DNA of 64,000 nt, taken from positions 90,803 to 154,802 of the forward strand of contig DISW01000016.1 of NCBI GenBank assembly GCA_002422605.1, in the 5' to 3' direction. Numbering within the stretch: position 1 is the stretch's first letter; the number at the start of each line of letters is the position of its first letter. The notes under the pieces were generated by a model. That model was not told the DNA's origin and did no database searches. It saw nothing but the letters and a program-made list of their open reading frames with translations. Source of the stretch: Bacteriovoracaceae bacterium UBA6200. GTDB taxonomy: Bacteria; Bdellovibrionota; Bacteriovoracia; Bacteriovoracales; Bacteriovoracaceae. Of this stretch, positions 41,643-49,121 are shown in pieces. Made by a program: the position numbers and the translations under genes.

Positions 41643-41676
41643 CAAGAGGCACTATCATGTGCCTCTTGTCTTTTAT
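41643..41676 (+). terminator. Rho-independent terminator before the first large exported protein gene
   Basis: CAAGAGGCAC (41643-41652) and GTGCCTCTTG (41659-41668) form a perfect 10-base stem, loop TATCAT, followed by TCTTTT. It ends just 4 bases before the -10 box of the next gene. Confidence 0.85.
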
Positions 41677-41679
41677 GCT

Positions 41680-41685
41680 TATAAT
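41680..41685 (+). promoter_or_regulatory. -10 box directly before the large exported protein at 41693
   Basis: TATAAT at 41680-41685, ATG at 41693, no ribosome binding site between. The transcript should begin at or within two bases of the start codon. No -35 is obvious; the upstream terminator stem occupies its place. Confidence 0.45.
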
Positions 41686-41692
41686 AGTTGTA

Positions 41693-43795
41693 ATGAAAAA
41701 AATTTCAGCGCTTCTCATTTGCTTGCAGCTTATTCTCTTCCCTTTGCATTCAGGAATGGCTCAATCTAATACTCAAGCATCTACCCCTCCTAATGAAGAA
41801 ACATCAAAACAATACGGACAACAAACCCCAGATGCCGGAAAAAATGCCAAGTATGATTCTGAATCTCAAAGCCAAGGTGGATATGACGTATATGCCAAAC
41901 AAGTTCTGGCCATCTCGACTAGTATTATTGGTGCCAATATTATTGAACAGTGTAGTTTTGGTTTAAAAATTCCTTCCATCGTAACCTTCATGGCAGGATC
42001 GTTGGTTCATATTCTTTCTGAATTTGCGGGGGCCAAGCAGCAGAATGAAGATCACAACAAAAGAATCGAAAATATTAAAAAAGTAGAAGCAGAATTAAAA
42101 TCACAAGGTGGTGAGGTTCAAAAAGAACTGCTCACACAACGCTATAAAGAAGAAGTCTCGAATAAAGAATATCTCGAAAGCAGACAAAAATGGATGATGG
42201 CCGTAACTGCTATTTATTGGACGGCAATGGGGCTGGCCCTCATGGAAGAATCTTCTGGATTAGCAGCAGCGGTCTCTTCAGGGACTACGACTTGTGCAAG
42301 TGTCGCAGATAAATTATCTAAACCATGTGGTAAGGCCTATGCAGCTTGCTATGCGGCCCACTTTCCGGCTTGTTTAGGGGCCATGCCAATGGGCCAAATG
42401 ACGACCTATGGAAATTTCGCTAATTCTGCGGCCTATACTATATCTCAAAGTTCATGCTCTAGTGCTGCCGTTTATGCTCAAGGTTGTTTGGCCTACACTA
42501 ATGCTTATCACGGTATTGCGTGGGCAAATTGTCAGCCACTTTCAGCAGGCGGAGGCATTAAGGGAATGCTAATGGCGAAGGCCATAAAGATGGCCTACTC
42601 GGCCGGACTTACTCGAACCAGTGGAAGTCCCGTAGCTAGTTACGTCGTTATGTTACATGGCCTATTACAATTAATGGTTCCAGGACTTCAGAAACTTACT
42701 CTGGCTTCTTATAACTATCCTATTCCTCGTTCTGTGACTTTTGCTGTATCAGCGGGTCTTGCAACGATGATTACTACAGGTCTCGGTCAAAGAATTGAAG
42801 TTGCTAAAAAGAACATTAGTGACATGGGTAGGGTATTGGCCCAATTTAGAACTGAAACCGATGATGATACAGTTCTTGAAACTGATCTTCCCCGCGAGGA
42901 AAAAGATGAACCTGTAAAAGAGGATTTAATGATTGGATCAGGGAAACTTGCCGGATCTTCTCAGAAATCAAATGCAGTAAATCAAAAATCGAAAACGTCT
43001 TTGACTGAAAACAAGCAAACGGCCGAGACTAAAAGTTGTCTTTCCCAGGAAGGAGATCAGGTGGAGTATTCGGCAAAGGCCTGTGCAAATCCTATAAAAC
43101 TTGAGCCGGCCAAACTTGCTGAAGGTAAAAATACCGTTCTGGAAGAGGCCAGCCGTCTTTCAACTAACTTGGCCCAAGCATTTGCTGAAGGGAATACCGA
43201 GAAAGCTAGCATCATTGCTGCTGATCTAAGTAGCAGACTTACGAATATTAAAGCTGCGACTCAAAAGTTGCAGGAAGAACAAAAAGAGCGCATGAAGAAA
43301 GAAGGGATTGAACTTGAGGATTTTAATCAATCAACGAGCAGACATGTGGCTTCCCTTGTTGGTGAATTAACTAATGCGGCAAAGGAAGCGAAAGTTAATA
43401 TTAACTCTTCGGAGCAAAAAGCATTTAGGAATGAGTCTTTTCTTGCGGCGAATGTTCCGGTAGAGGCCAACTCTGTAAAAAAAGATTCTGTTCCATTAAT
43501 CGCATCAAATGGAGTGGCCGTCGCTCCATCAGTAGCTGAGAAAGCTAATTATAAGATGAGTGACCTTATTCCTTTTGATGATGCTTCTTCCTCTCAAAAT
43601 CCTGAATCTTTCAAATTATCTGATGAAGCTCTGAAGGCCGCTCGCTCCAATGGTTATCTCGAAATTGAAGAGCAGCTTAAAAAGAATCCGCCTAAAGAAG
43701 ACGGGATTTTTACGGGAAGGGATTCTTCTCTTTTTAAACAAGTATCCAATCGTTACTTTCAGTACTACCCACGTCTGAAAAATCGTTCTAAGTAA
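41693..43795 (+). CDS. Large exported membrane-associated protein A of a four-member family
   Basis: About 700 residues from ATG 41693 (an in-frame ATG at 41657 lies within the terminator). Signal peptide MKKISALLICLQLILFPLHSGMA, cut before QSN. Hydrophobic segments near 75-115 (AISTSIIGANIIEQC; TFMAGSLVHILSEFAGA) are followed by a charged coiled-coil-like stretch, then KWMMAVTAIYWTAMGLAL. A Cys-rich block (about 200-285; CASVADKLSKPCGKAYAACY and later Cys) suggests disulfides. A second conserved block begins CLSQEGDQVEY and contains NPIKL. The C-terminus ends with SLFKQVSNRY (43727-43756) then 12 residues. Paralogous to the next gene along its length. No known family or catalytic motif. Function not known. 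Confidence 0.75.
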   Translation: MKKISALLICLQLILFPLHSGMAQSNTQASTPPNEETSKQYGQQTPDAGKNAKYDSESQSQGGYDVYAKQVLAISTSIIGANIIEQCSFGLKIPSIVTFMAGSLVHILSEFAGAKQQNEDHNKRIENIKKVEAELKSQGGEVQKELLTQRYKEEVSNKEYLESRQKWMMAVTAIYWTAMGLALMEESSGLAAAVSSGTTTCASVADKLSKPCGKAYAACYAAHFPACLGAMPMGQMTTYGNFANSAAYTISQSSCSSAAVYAQGCLAYTNAYHGIAWANCQPLSAGGGIKGMLMAKAIKMAYSAGLTRTSGSPVASYVVMLHGLLQLMVPGLQKLTLASYNYPIPRSVTFAVSAGLATMITTGLGQRIEVAKKNISDMGRVLAQFRTETDDDTVLETDLPREEKDEPVKEDLMIGSGKLAGSSQKSNAVNQKSKTSLTENKQTAETKSCLSQEGDQVEYSAKACANPIKLEPAKLAEGKNTVLEEASRLSTNLAQAFAEGNTEKASIIAADLSSRLTNIKAATQKLQEEQKERMKKEGIELEDFNQSTSRHVASLVGELTNAAKEAKVNINSSEQKAFRNESFLAANVPVEANSVKKDSVPLIASNGVAVAPSVAEKANYKMSDLIPFDDASSSQNPESFKLSDEALKAARSNGYLEIEEQLKKNPPKEDGIFTGRDSSLFKQVSNRYFQYYPRLKNRSK

Positions 43796-43948
43796 TCCAA
43801 CCACTCATAATTATAGTTGGCAGAAAAAAACTCCTAGCGAGAACAATTATTGGCATTGATATTTCGAGCAATGGTTCAAGTTTTCATGGGTTTAAGCCAC
43901 TTTTCTATAAGATAGGTAAAAAAACTCACTCGAATCATTACCATAAGT

Positions 43949-43954
43949 TAAAAT
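43949..43954 (+). promoter_or_regulatory. -10-like box directly before the second large exported protein gene
   Basis: TAAAAT at 43949-43954, 6 bases before ATG 43961. As for the paralog at 41693, no ribosome binding site is visible, so the mRNA may be leaderless. Confidence 0.35.
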
Positions 43955-43960
43955 AGTTCT

Positions 43961-45745
43961 ATGAAAAAATTATTTGCAACACTTTTAAGTCTTTCATTAA
44001 TCCTTGGACCAATGCCAGCTGCTCATGCTGGTGGCGGTGGAGGGATCGCCAAGCAGATCCTGGGAATAGCCAACTCCATTGTGGGAGCAACGATCATAAC
44101 TAAATGTACGATGGCAGCTATGCAGCCATCTCTCATGGTTTATATGGCCGGAGGGATAGTTTACGTAGCAGCAGAGATTTCTGGTGGTAATAAACAGAAA
44201 AAGCAAGAAGAGACACAAGCTAAAAATCTCGACAACCTGAAGTCCAATATGACTGAAGGCGGAGATTATCAAAAAGGCGTTATTCAAGCCCAGCTGAAGG
44301 ATGAAAAAGATAAACTAGAAGTGATTCAAGGGCGCCGTAAATGGATGATGGCCACAAAGGCAATTTATGCCACTGCTACTGCTCTTGCGATAGTGGAATT
44401 GATTTTATCAAAACTTCCTCCTCCTTTTTATAAACCCGATATTGGTGGTTGCGTTGCAAATCCTGCGGTAAATTTTCCTCTTGTAACAGCCATTGGAGCT
44501 GCATTTTCAGGAATTAGTGCTTATGCCAGTGGTGGAGTCATGGGAGTGGCCGGAGCAGCAGCGGCTGCAGGTATTGATTTTGTTTTTAAACTTGGAATTG
44601 GAGCCGCAATTACCGAGATGACTGTAACAGCCTTGAACGAGTCTATAGGAAGGATCGCGATCTTTGCGGCGGCGACCGCCCTCGTGATGGTTGTTGATGG
44701 TGAGTTAGCAAAAGAAGAGAGCGCAACAAAGAAGAGAATTTCTGATCTTGAAAAAGTAAATAACCAGTTCAACGAGATGAGTTCTGTTAATACGAGTATT
44801 GCAGAAGGCTCTTCAAATAAACCGGGTGCAGATGAAGGCAGTAATGGAGCAGGAGCTGGTAAGGCATCAAAACGAGAATTAAAATCATTGGCCGCTGCTC
44901 CTGAAGTTCAGAAAAAAGAATGTTTCTCGTCCGATAAATCCGGGACACAGTACGGCGAAGCGAGCTGTGGGAATCCAATTAAGCTCACTCGTCCTAATCT
45001 TAATCCACAATTTACAGTTCCGACTTTAGTGGCGGGCGCCAATACAGCTACTGATCTTGGACAAGCTGTTGCCAAAGGTGACATGGCCTCAGCTGAATTA
45101 GAAGCAGCTAAACTTGCTGCCATGGCAGGCCGTATTGATGCTGTTAAAGAAAGCATGATGAAAAAACTGAATGATCAGCTAAAAGCTGAAGGTAAAAAAC
45201 CAATCAGTATTGAAGATACAATTAATTCTCAGCTTTCTGCTTTCAATAAAGAATTAAATAAGCAAAAACCAGGAACTGGAAATTACACAATGGAAGATCT
45301 TGGTTTCGGCAAGAATTCCAATGCCGGATCATCTGCAACTTCTCCCGATCTGGCAGCCGCTGGTGATAAAAAAGTTGAAGAAATTGGAAATGGCGAAGTG
45401 ATCTCTGGTGGAGATGGTGCGGGAACTAATTCTCTCGCCGATTTCAGCAACATTGGTGCGGATGCAGAAGCGGCCGCTGATGCTGCGGCAGCCGCTGAAG
45501 CAGCCGCAAATGCTGACCCTTTCGGTGATGGTAACAATCCATTCGGTTCAGGCAATCAGTTTGCAACTGGACTATCATCGTCTCATGGTGGAATGAATGG
45601 TAAAGATGTTGGAAATGATATTTCAACAGAAAGAGACCGTTCAATCTTCAAACAAGTTTCTCAGCGCTACCTTCTAAACTACACAAAATTCTTTGAGCGG
45701 AAGAGCATAAATCCTCCTCTCACGGATGCTCAAGCGGCCCAATAA
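43961..45745 (+). CDS. Large exported membrane-associated protein B, paralog of A
   Basis: A 594-residue protein with signal peptide MKKLFATLLSLSLILGPMPAAHA. After a Gly-rich start, the same plan as A: GIAKQILGIANSIVGATIIT, KCTMAAMQ, VYMAGGIVYVAAEISGG, a charged helix, then RRKWMMATKAIYATATALA (A has RQKWMMAVTAIYWTAMGLAL). The mid block reads CFSSDKSGTQYGEASCGNPI (compare CLSQEGDQVEY and CANPIKL in A). The C-terminal third is Ala/Gly-rich and low complexity. It ends SIFKQVSQRY (45641-45670) plus 24 residues. Hydrophobic segments near 165-240 contain many Ala. Followed by a strong terminator. Unknown function; likely a membrane-bound component exposed to the periplasm. Confidence 0.75.
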   Translation: MKKLFATLLSLSLILGPMPAAHAGGGGGIAKQILGIANSIVGATIITKCTMAAMQPSLMVYMAGGIVYVAAEISGGNKQKKQEETQAKNLDNLKSNMTEGGDYQKGVIQAQLKDEKDKLEVIQGRRKWMMATKAIYATATALAIVELILSKLPPPFYKPDIGGCVANPAVNFPLVTAIGAAFSGISAYASGGVMGVAGAAAAAGIDFVFKLGIGAAITEMTVTALNESIGRIAIFAAATALVMVVDGELAKEESATKKRISDLEKVNNQFNEMSSVNTSIAEGSSNKPGADEGSNGAGAGKASKRELKSLAAAPEVQKKECFSSDKSGTQYGEASCGNPIKLTRPNLNPQFTVPTLVAGANTATDLGQAVAKGDMASAELEAAKLAAMAGRIDAVKESMMKKLNDQLKAEGKKPISIEDTINSQLSAFNKELNKQKPGTGNYTMEDLGFGKNSNAGSSATSPDLAAAGDKKVEEIGNGEVISGGDGAGTNSLADFSNIGADAEAAADAAAAAEAAANADPFGDGNNPFGSGNQFATGLSSSHGGMNGKDVGNDISTERDRSIFKQVSQRYLLNYTKFFERKSINPPLTDAQAAQ

Positions 45746-45769
45746 ATTGCCACAAATTCAAGCCATAAG

Positions 45770-45799
45770 AAGGCCCCGGTTTCGGGGCCTTTTCTTTTT
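45770..45799 (+). terminator. Rho-independent terminator after protein B
   Basis: AAGGCCCCG (45770-45778) pairs with CGGGGCCTT (45783-45791), loop GTTT, followed by TTTCTTTTT. Confidence 0.92.
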
Positions 45800-45860
45800 C
45801 AAATACTGGTTTTTAAAGAGTTTCACTGAGCATTGTGACGAATGAAAGGGGGAAGTCCTT

Positions 45861-45866
45861 TATAAT
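45861..45866 (+). promoter_or_regulatory. -10 box upstream of protein C
   Basis: TATAAT at 45861-45866, 58 bases before the ATG at 45924. It lies between the terminator of B and the start of C, so C has its own promoter. A good -35 is not at the right spacing. Confidence 0.4.
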
Positions 45867-45923
45867 TAAATCAAGATTTTGAACAAACGTCCGACAAGGT
45901 TAATAAGTTATAAGAGAGAATTT

Positions 45924-47486
45924 ATGAATAAAAAAACTCTAGCAGTACTTATGTTAATGGGAATTTCCTTGGCCGCGACCGCGATAGCGGAGACTGAGCA
46001 AGAAAAAGAACAAAGACTTAGGACGAGAAACATAGAATTAGATGTCCAAGAAAAAGAAAGAAAGCTGAAGGAAGAAGAAGAAGCTCGTCAAAAAGCGGCT
46101 CAAGCAGCTCAGGGTAATACATTTTCAAACGGCAGTGTTTATCAAGATTGCAGAGATGCCGAAGCCCAGGCCCAAAATAATCCTAATGCTCAATTGAAAC
46201 GAAAAGAGTGTGTCGTTCTAGAGAAACTGAGCGGAGGCGTCCCACATTTTCAAGCCGTTGATAGAAAAGCTTCTGAAATAAAATCACAAGATGGTGCCAT
46301 TACTTGCCGCCAACTTGATTCTTTCACCATCGATTATAAACCATGTGAAGAAGCAGTTGCGGCTTATAACTGGGTGTTAAATGCTGATTCTGTGCTGAAT
46401 CTTACTCAGGAAGTTCGTACAGCTCGTAATGATCAAAAGCTTCAAGAAGATACAGCTCAACAGGTTGCTCAAGGCGAAAGCCAGGGGGCAGTTCTTGATT
46501 CTGCTACGAAGAAAAATGAATTTCAAAAAGACGTCGAAAAAGAAAAGGTCATGGCCTATTCAGCTGCTGTAGCAGCTTTAGTCTATGCTTACCAAAATAT
46601 CCCCGTGATCGATGATGCCATTAAAATGTGTGATAAAACTCCGGATTGTCAAAAAGCCTCTAAGGCTTATGAAGGAAGAATTATCGCCAATAAGAATGCT
46701 AAGGCAGCCTTGGTAAGAGCAATTACTGCTTATACAGGCAAAGGGATCGCGGCCGGTATAAAGATGGGAAATCATGATAAAGCCGCAAAGACGTTAACAA
46801 AGGCCAAGCAATCCTACGTAGAAGAGGATTCAGATTTGATGATGGAACGTTGTGCATTTAATCCAACTGACCCGCTTTGTATCCAACCAGGAAATCGTGT
46901 GGCCACATCTAACTATAGTGGTGGAGGGTTCACTCTTGGGGGAGAAGGTCAGGGTAATGCCTTCAACTTAAGTCCAGAAACAGTTGCTCCTGTTGAAATG
47001 GGAGAAGAAACGAATTTAGAGGGAGAATCAGTAGCTTCAGTTAATTCTCCTTTTGTAGATGAGGCCAAAGATGCCAATGAAATTCTGAATCCTGCTGGAG
47101 CTGCTCAGATGCAACCAGGAAGTGGGGCTGCTGGTGGCGGTGGCGGTGGTGCTGGTGGAGGAATGGGCGGTGGAAGTGCCAGCTTAGGAAATGACCTGGC
47201 CGGAGCTGAAGCTGAATCAAATAAAGAAGCTCAAATTAAGGCCAATAAGATATCTGGAAATTATAGTTCGTCCGGTGGTGGCGGATACAGAGGCGTTGCC
47301 GGAAAAAACGAGAAGGCCAATCCTTTTGCAAGCTTATTTGACAATAAAGCTGGAGGAGGAATTGAAGAGGACAAATCTGTTGCTGCAGACATTGATGGCG
47401 CGGCTTCTGGATTATTCCAGAAGATATCAAACCGTTATGTGAAAATTCAAGCTGACAAAAGGATTGAAGCAAGTAATCTCGAATAA
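45924..47486 (+). CDS. Large exported protein C of the four-member family
   Basis: About 520 residues from ATG 45924, with signal peptide MNKKTLAVLMLMGISLAATAIA and GAGAG upstream; an ATG at 45879 is in frame but has no signal. A charged coiled-coil start (EKEQRLRTRNIELDVQEKER) follows, then Cys-containing segments (DCRDAEAQ; TCRQLDSF; MCDKTPDC), an Ala-rich hydrophobic stretch (AYSAAVAALVYAYQ), and a long Gly-rich low-complexity region (GGGGGGAGGGMGGG). It ends GLFQKISNRY (47409-47438) plus 15 residues. It shares signal, Cys and the C-terminal box with A, B and D but little else can be aligned by eye. The stop overlaps the thioesterase ATG by one base, so they are translated together. Confidence 0.7.
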   Translation: MNKKTLAVLMLMGISLAATAIAETEQEKEQRLRTRNIELDVQEKERKLKEEEEARQKAAQAAQGNTFSNGSVYQDCRDAEAQAQNNPNAQLKRKECVVLEKLSGGVPHFQAVDRKASEIKSQDGAITCRQLDSFTIDYKPCEEAVAAYNWVLNADSVLNLTQEVRTARNDQKLQEDTAQQVAQGESQGAVLDSATKKNEFQKDVEKEKVMAYSAAVAALVYAYQNIPVIDDAIKMCDKTPDCQKASKAYEGRIIANKNAKAALVRAITAYTGKGIAAGIKMGNHDKAAKTLTKAKQSYVEEDSDLMMERCAFNPTDPLCIQPGNRVATSNYSGGGFTLGGEGQGNAFNLSPETVAPVEMGEETNLEGESVASVNSPFVDEAKDANEILNPAGAAQMQPGSGAAGGGGGGAGGGMGGGSASLGNDLAGAEAESNKEAQIKANKISGNYSSSGGGGYRGVAGKNEKANPFASLFDNKAGGGIEEDKSVAADIDGAASGLFQKISNRYVKIQADKRIEASNLE

Positions 47487-47899
47487 TGATAAATGCAACA
47501 GAGTTTGAATACGAAGTACAAATTAAAGAAATGCATCTTGATAGCTTTGGCCACGTGAACAACGCGGCTTATGTTATGCTCTATGAAGAGGCACGTTGGG
47601 ACTTTATTACACGAAATGGCTTTGGCCTTGATTATGTTTTAGAGCACCAAATCGGTCCTGTTATTCTGGATCTTCAAGTCCGTTTTAAGCGAGAATTAAA
47701 GAACCGTGAAACGATTAAGATTGTTTCTAAGACGATAGAAGTCATCAGTCCGAAGATTATGGTTCTGGAACAGAAAATGGTGAAGGCCGATGGAAAGATT
47801 GCATCAGAGGCGAAATTCACTGTTGGATTCTTTGATTTAAAAGAACGAAAACTCATTGAAGCAAATTCTGACTGGCTCAAGGCCGTAGGAATAAAATAA
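47486..47899 (+). CDS. Hotdog-fold acyl-CoA thioesterase (YbgC/4HBT-like)
   Basis: A 137-residue thioesterase. The 4HBT motif MHLDSFGHVNNAAYVMLYEEARWDF (near 16-40) contains the catalytic Asp (D19) and the typical GHVNN. The C-terminal strands (VRFKRELKNRETIKI, SEAKFTVGFFDL) complete the hotdog. It hydrolyses acyl-CoA or acyl-ACP thioesters; the acyl chain cannot be read. Translationally coupled to protein C (the TAA and ATG share a base), an odd pairing that may suggest acylated products for the exported proteins, though it could be chance. A bidirectional terminator follows. Confidence 0.88.
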   Translation: MINATEFEYEVQIKEMHLDSFGHVNNAAYVMLYEEARWDFITRNGFGLDYVLEHQIGPVILDLQVRFKRELKNRETIKIVSKTIEVISPKIMVLEQKMVKADGKIASEAKFTVGFFDLKERKLIEANSDWLKAVGIK

Positions 47900-47900
47900 A

Positions 47901-47926
47901 GGCCTCTTTCGAGGCCCCTATCTTTT
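47901..47926. terminator. Bidirectional terminator between the thioesterase and the repeat protein
   Basis: GGCCTC (47901-47906) pairs with GAGGCC (47911-47916), loop TTTC, then CCTATCTTTT on the plus strand; on the minus strand T-rich sequence follows as well (TTTATTTTATT). Confidence 0.75.
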
Positions 47927-48881
47927 ATGCATTTATCTCTGCAGTAATTCCAGTTTCACTTTCTTCTTCAAATTCTTCACCATCTGCTTCGTAGGTCGGA
48001 GCAGAGTAATCATGGCCGTAAGGTCTATGAGTTTCTGAACAGAAATATCGATATTCACCCATCTGAGCATTTAAACGATCACGCTCCTGTGAACAGGCAT
48101 CATAACCAGTGTTACAAATTTGGTTCCAATAAGTCGTAGCAACTCTATGATCATACTCGTCCACTAACTGATAGTTACAATAGTCCACAGGGGAGTAACG
48201 ATAGCGATACCCGTTATAAACATAATAAGGATAATTATCGATAGTCCAATATCCATTGTTATATCCAGTGGCCGGGAAGAAAATCCAGTGAGCATAGATA
48301 TACGTTGGATAGCTTTGGAAAACGTAATTATACCAATTGTACGAGCGGTAATAACGAGTTGTATGTATTACTGGCGCTCTGTAGGGAGCATGGTAGTAGT
48401 GAGTATAACGAACTGGAGTGTATCCATAAGGTCTATGGTAACTGCGTGATCCATAATGAGTTCGGACAGGACGATAAACGATAGGACGCGGAGGTCTATT
48501 CGGTCTGTACGTGCCTCCACCATAACCCGGACGTGTTGGTCTTCTGTTCCCAATAGTCCCGCCATTGCCTGGACGTGTTGGTCTTCTATTTCCAATAGTG
48601 CCACCATTGCCTGGACGTGTTGGTCTTCTGTTCCCAATAGTGCCACCGTTGCCTGGACGTGATGGTCTATTGTTCCCAATAGAACCTCCACGGTTTGGGC
48701 GAGGGTTACTTGGACGATTCGTTCTGTAAGAACCTCCGCCAGCACCCGGACGTGGACCTGGTCTATTATTACTGTAAGAGCCGCCGCCATTGCCACCGCG
48801 ATTGCCTCGCGCTTGGGCCATAGCATCTTCTTGAATGACAAATGTCGACATCAAAAATACAAGGGCCGTAAAGAGTTTCAT
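47925..48881 (-). CDS. Exported Arg/Gly/Pro- and Tyr-rich repeat protein
   Basis: A 318-residue exported protein, signal MKLFTALVFLMSTFVIQEDAMA, cut before QARG. The first half is low complexity: GGNGGGSY and repeated RPTRPGNGGTIGN units of 14 residues (42-base DNA repeats, see separate entry). Residues about 130-260 are extremely rich in Tyr, His and Arg (YHRPYGYTPVRYTHYYH), a composition seen in extracellular matrix or amyloid-like proteins. Near the C-terminus four Cys occur (DYCNYQL; ICNTGYDACSQ; YFCSETH) and an acidic tail (EEFEEESE). GGGAGAG lies before the ATG. No known family. Likely surface or periplasmic structural protein. Confidence 0.65.
   Translation of the reverse strand: MKLFTALVFLMSTFVIQEDAMAQARGNRGGNGGGSYSNNRPGPRPGAGGGSYRTNRPSNPRPNRGGSIGNNRPSRPGNGGTIGNRRPTRPGNGGTIGNRRPTRPGNGGTIGNRRPTRPGYGGGTYRPNRPPRPIVYRPVRTHYGSRSYHRPYGYTPVRYTHYYHAPYRAPVIHTTRYYRSYNWYNYVFQSYPTYIYAHWIFFPATGYNNGYWTIDNYPYYVYNGYRYRYSPVDYCNYQLVDEYDHRVATTYWNQICNTGYDACSQERDRLNAQMGEYRYFCSETHRPYGHDYSAPTYEADGEEFEEESETGITAEINA
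48529..48696 (-). repeat. Four 42-base tandem repeats inside the exported repeat protein gene
   Basis: Units start at 48529, 48571, 48613 and 48655 (each begins GGACGTG on the plus strand). The first three differ at a few bases; the fourth is more diverged. In protein terms each unit is 14 residues of the GTIGNRRPTRPGNG type. Recent expansion by slippage or unequal crossing over is likely. Confidence 0.85.
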
Positions 48882-49082
48882 AAATCTCTCCCTTTAATTA
48901 ATTTAAGCAAAGGAAATTTACCTATTTAAAGGGAGTTCTTGAATGAGATTTTACTTACAGCGTCGATGGCTCTCTTCTTAGGGAAGTAAGTAGGTATAAA
49001 CATTAGTCTATTGCGAATCTAAAATCTTTCTAAAGGGAAAGACTAACTTCTAGGATGCTGAGTGTGGAGTCACTATGACTCT
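48882..49082. other. Intergenic region upstream of the exported repeat protein
   Basis: About 200 bases that include the ribosome binding site and promoter region of the repeat protein gene (minus) and a short stretch before the terminator of protein D. I see no ORF, RNA gene or strong repeat in it. Confidence 0.5.
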
Positions 49083-49107
49083 AAAAAAAGTGCCCATGAA
49101 GGCACTT
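49083..49107 (-). terminator. Terminator of protein D
   Basis: AAGTGCC (49088-49094) pairs with GGCACTT (49101-49107), loop CATGAA; read on the minus strand the stem is followed by a run of seven T (49089-49083). Confidence 0.78.
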
Positions 49108-49121
49108 CGTTAATATCAATT

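Noticed and set aside
44500..45600. Opposite-strand ORFs within protein B
   Set aside because: They arise from the repetitive Ala/Gly codons of the real gene; composition (Ser/Ala/Pro-rich) is typical of antisense shadows.
48529..48696. Possible CRISPR array from 42-base periodic repeats
   Set aside because: The repeats run without unique spacers and lie in frame within an exported protein gene, so they are coding tandem repeats.
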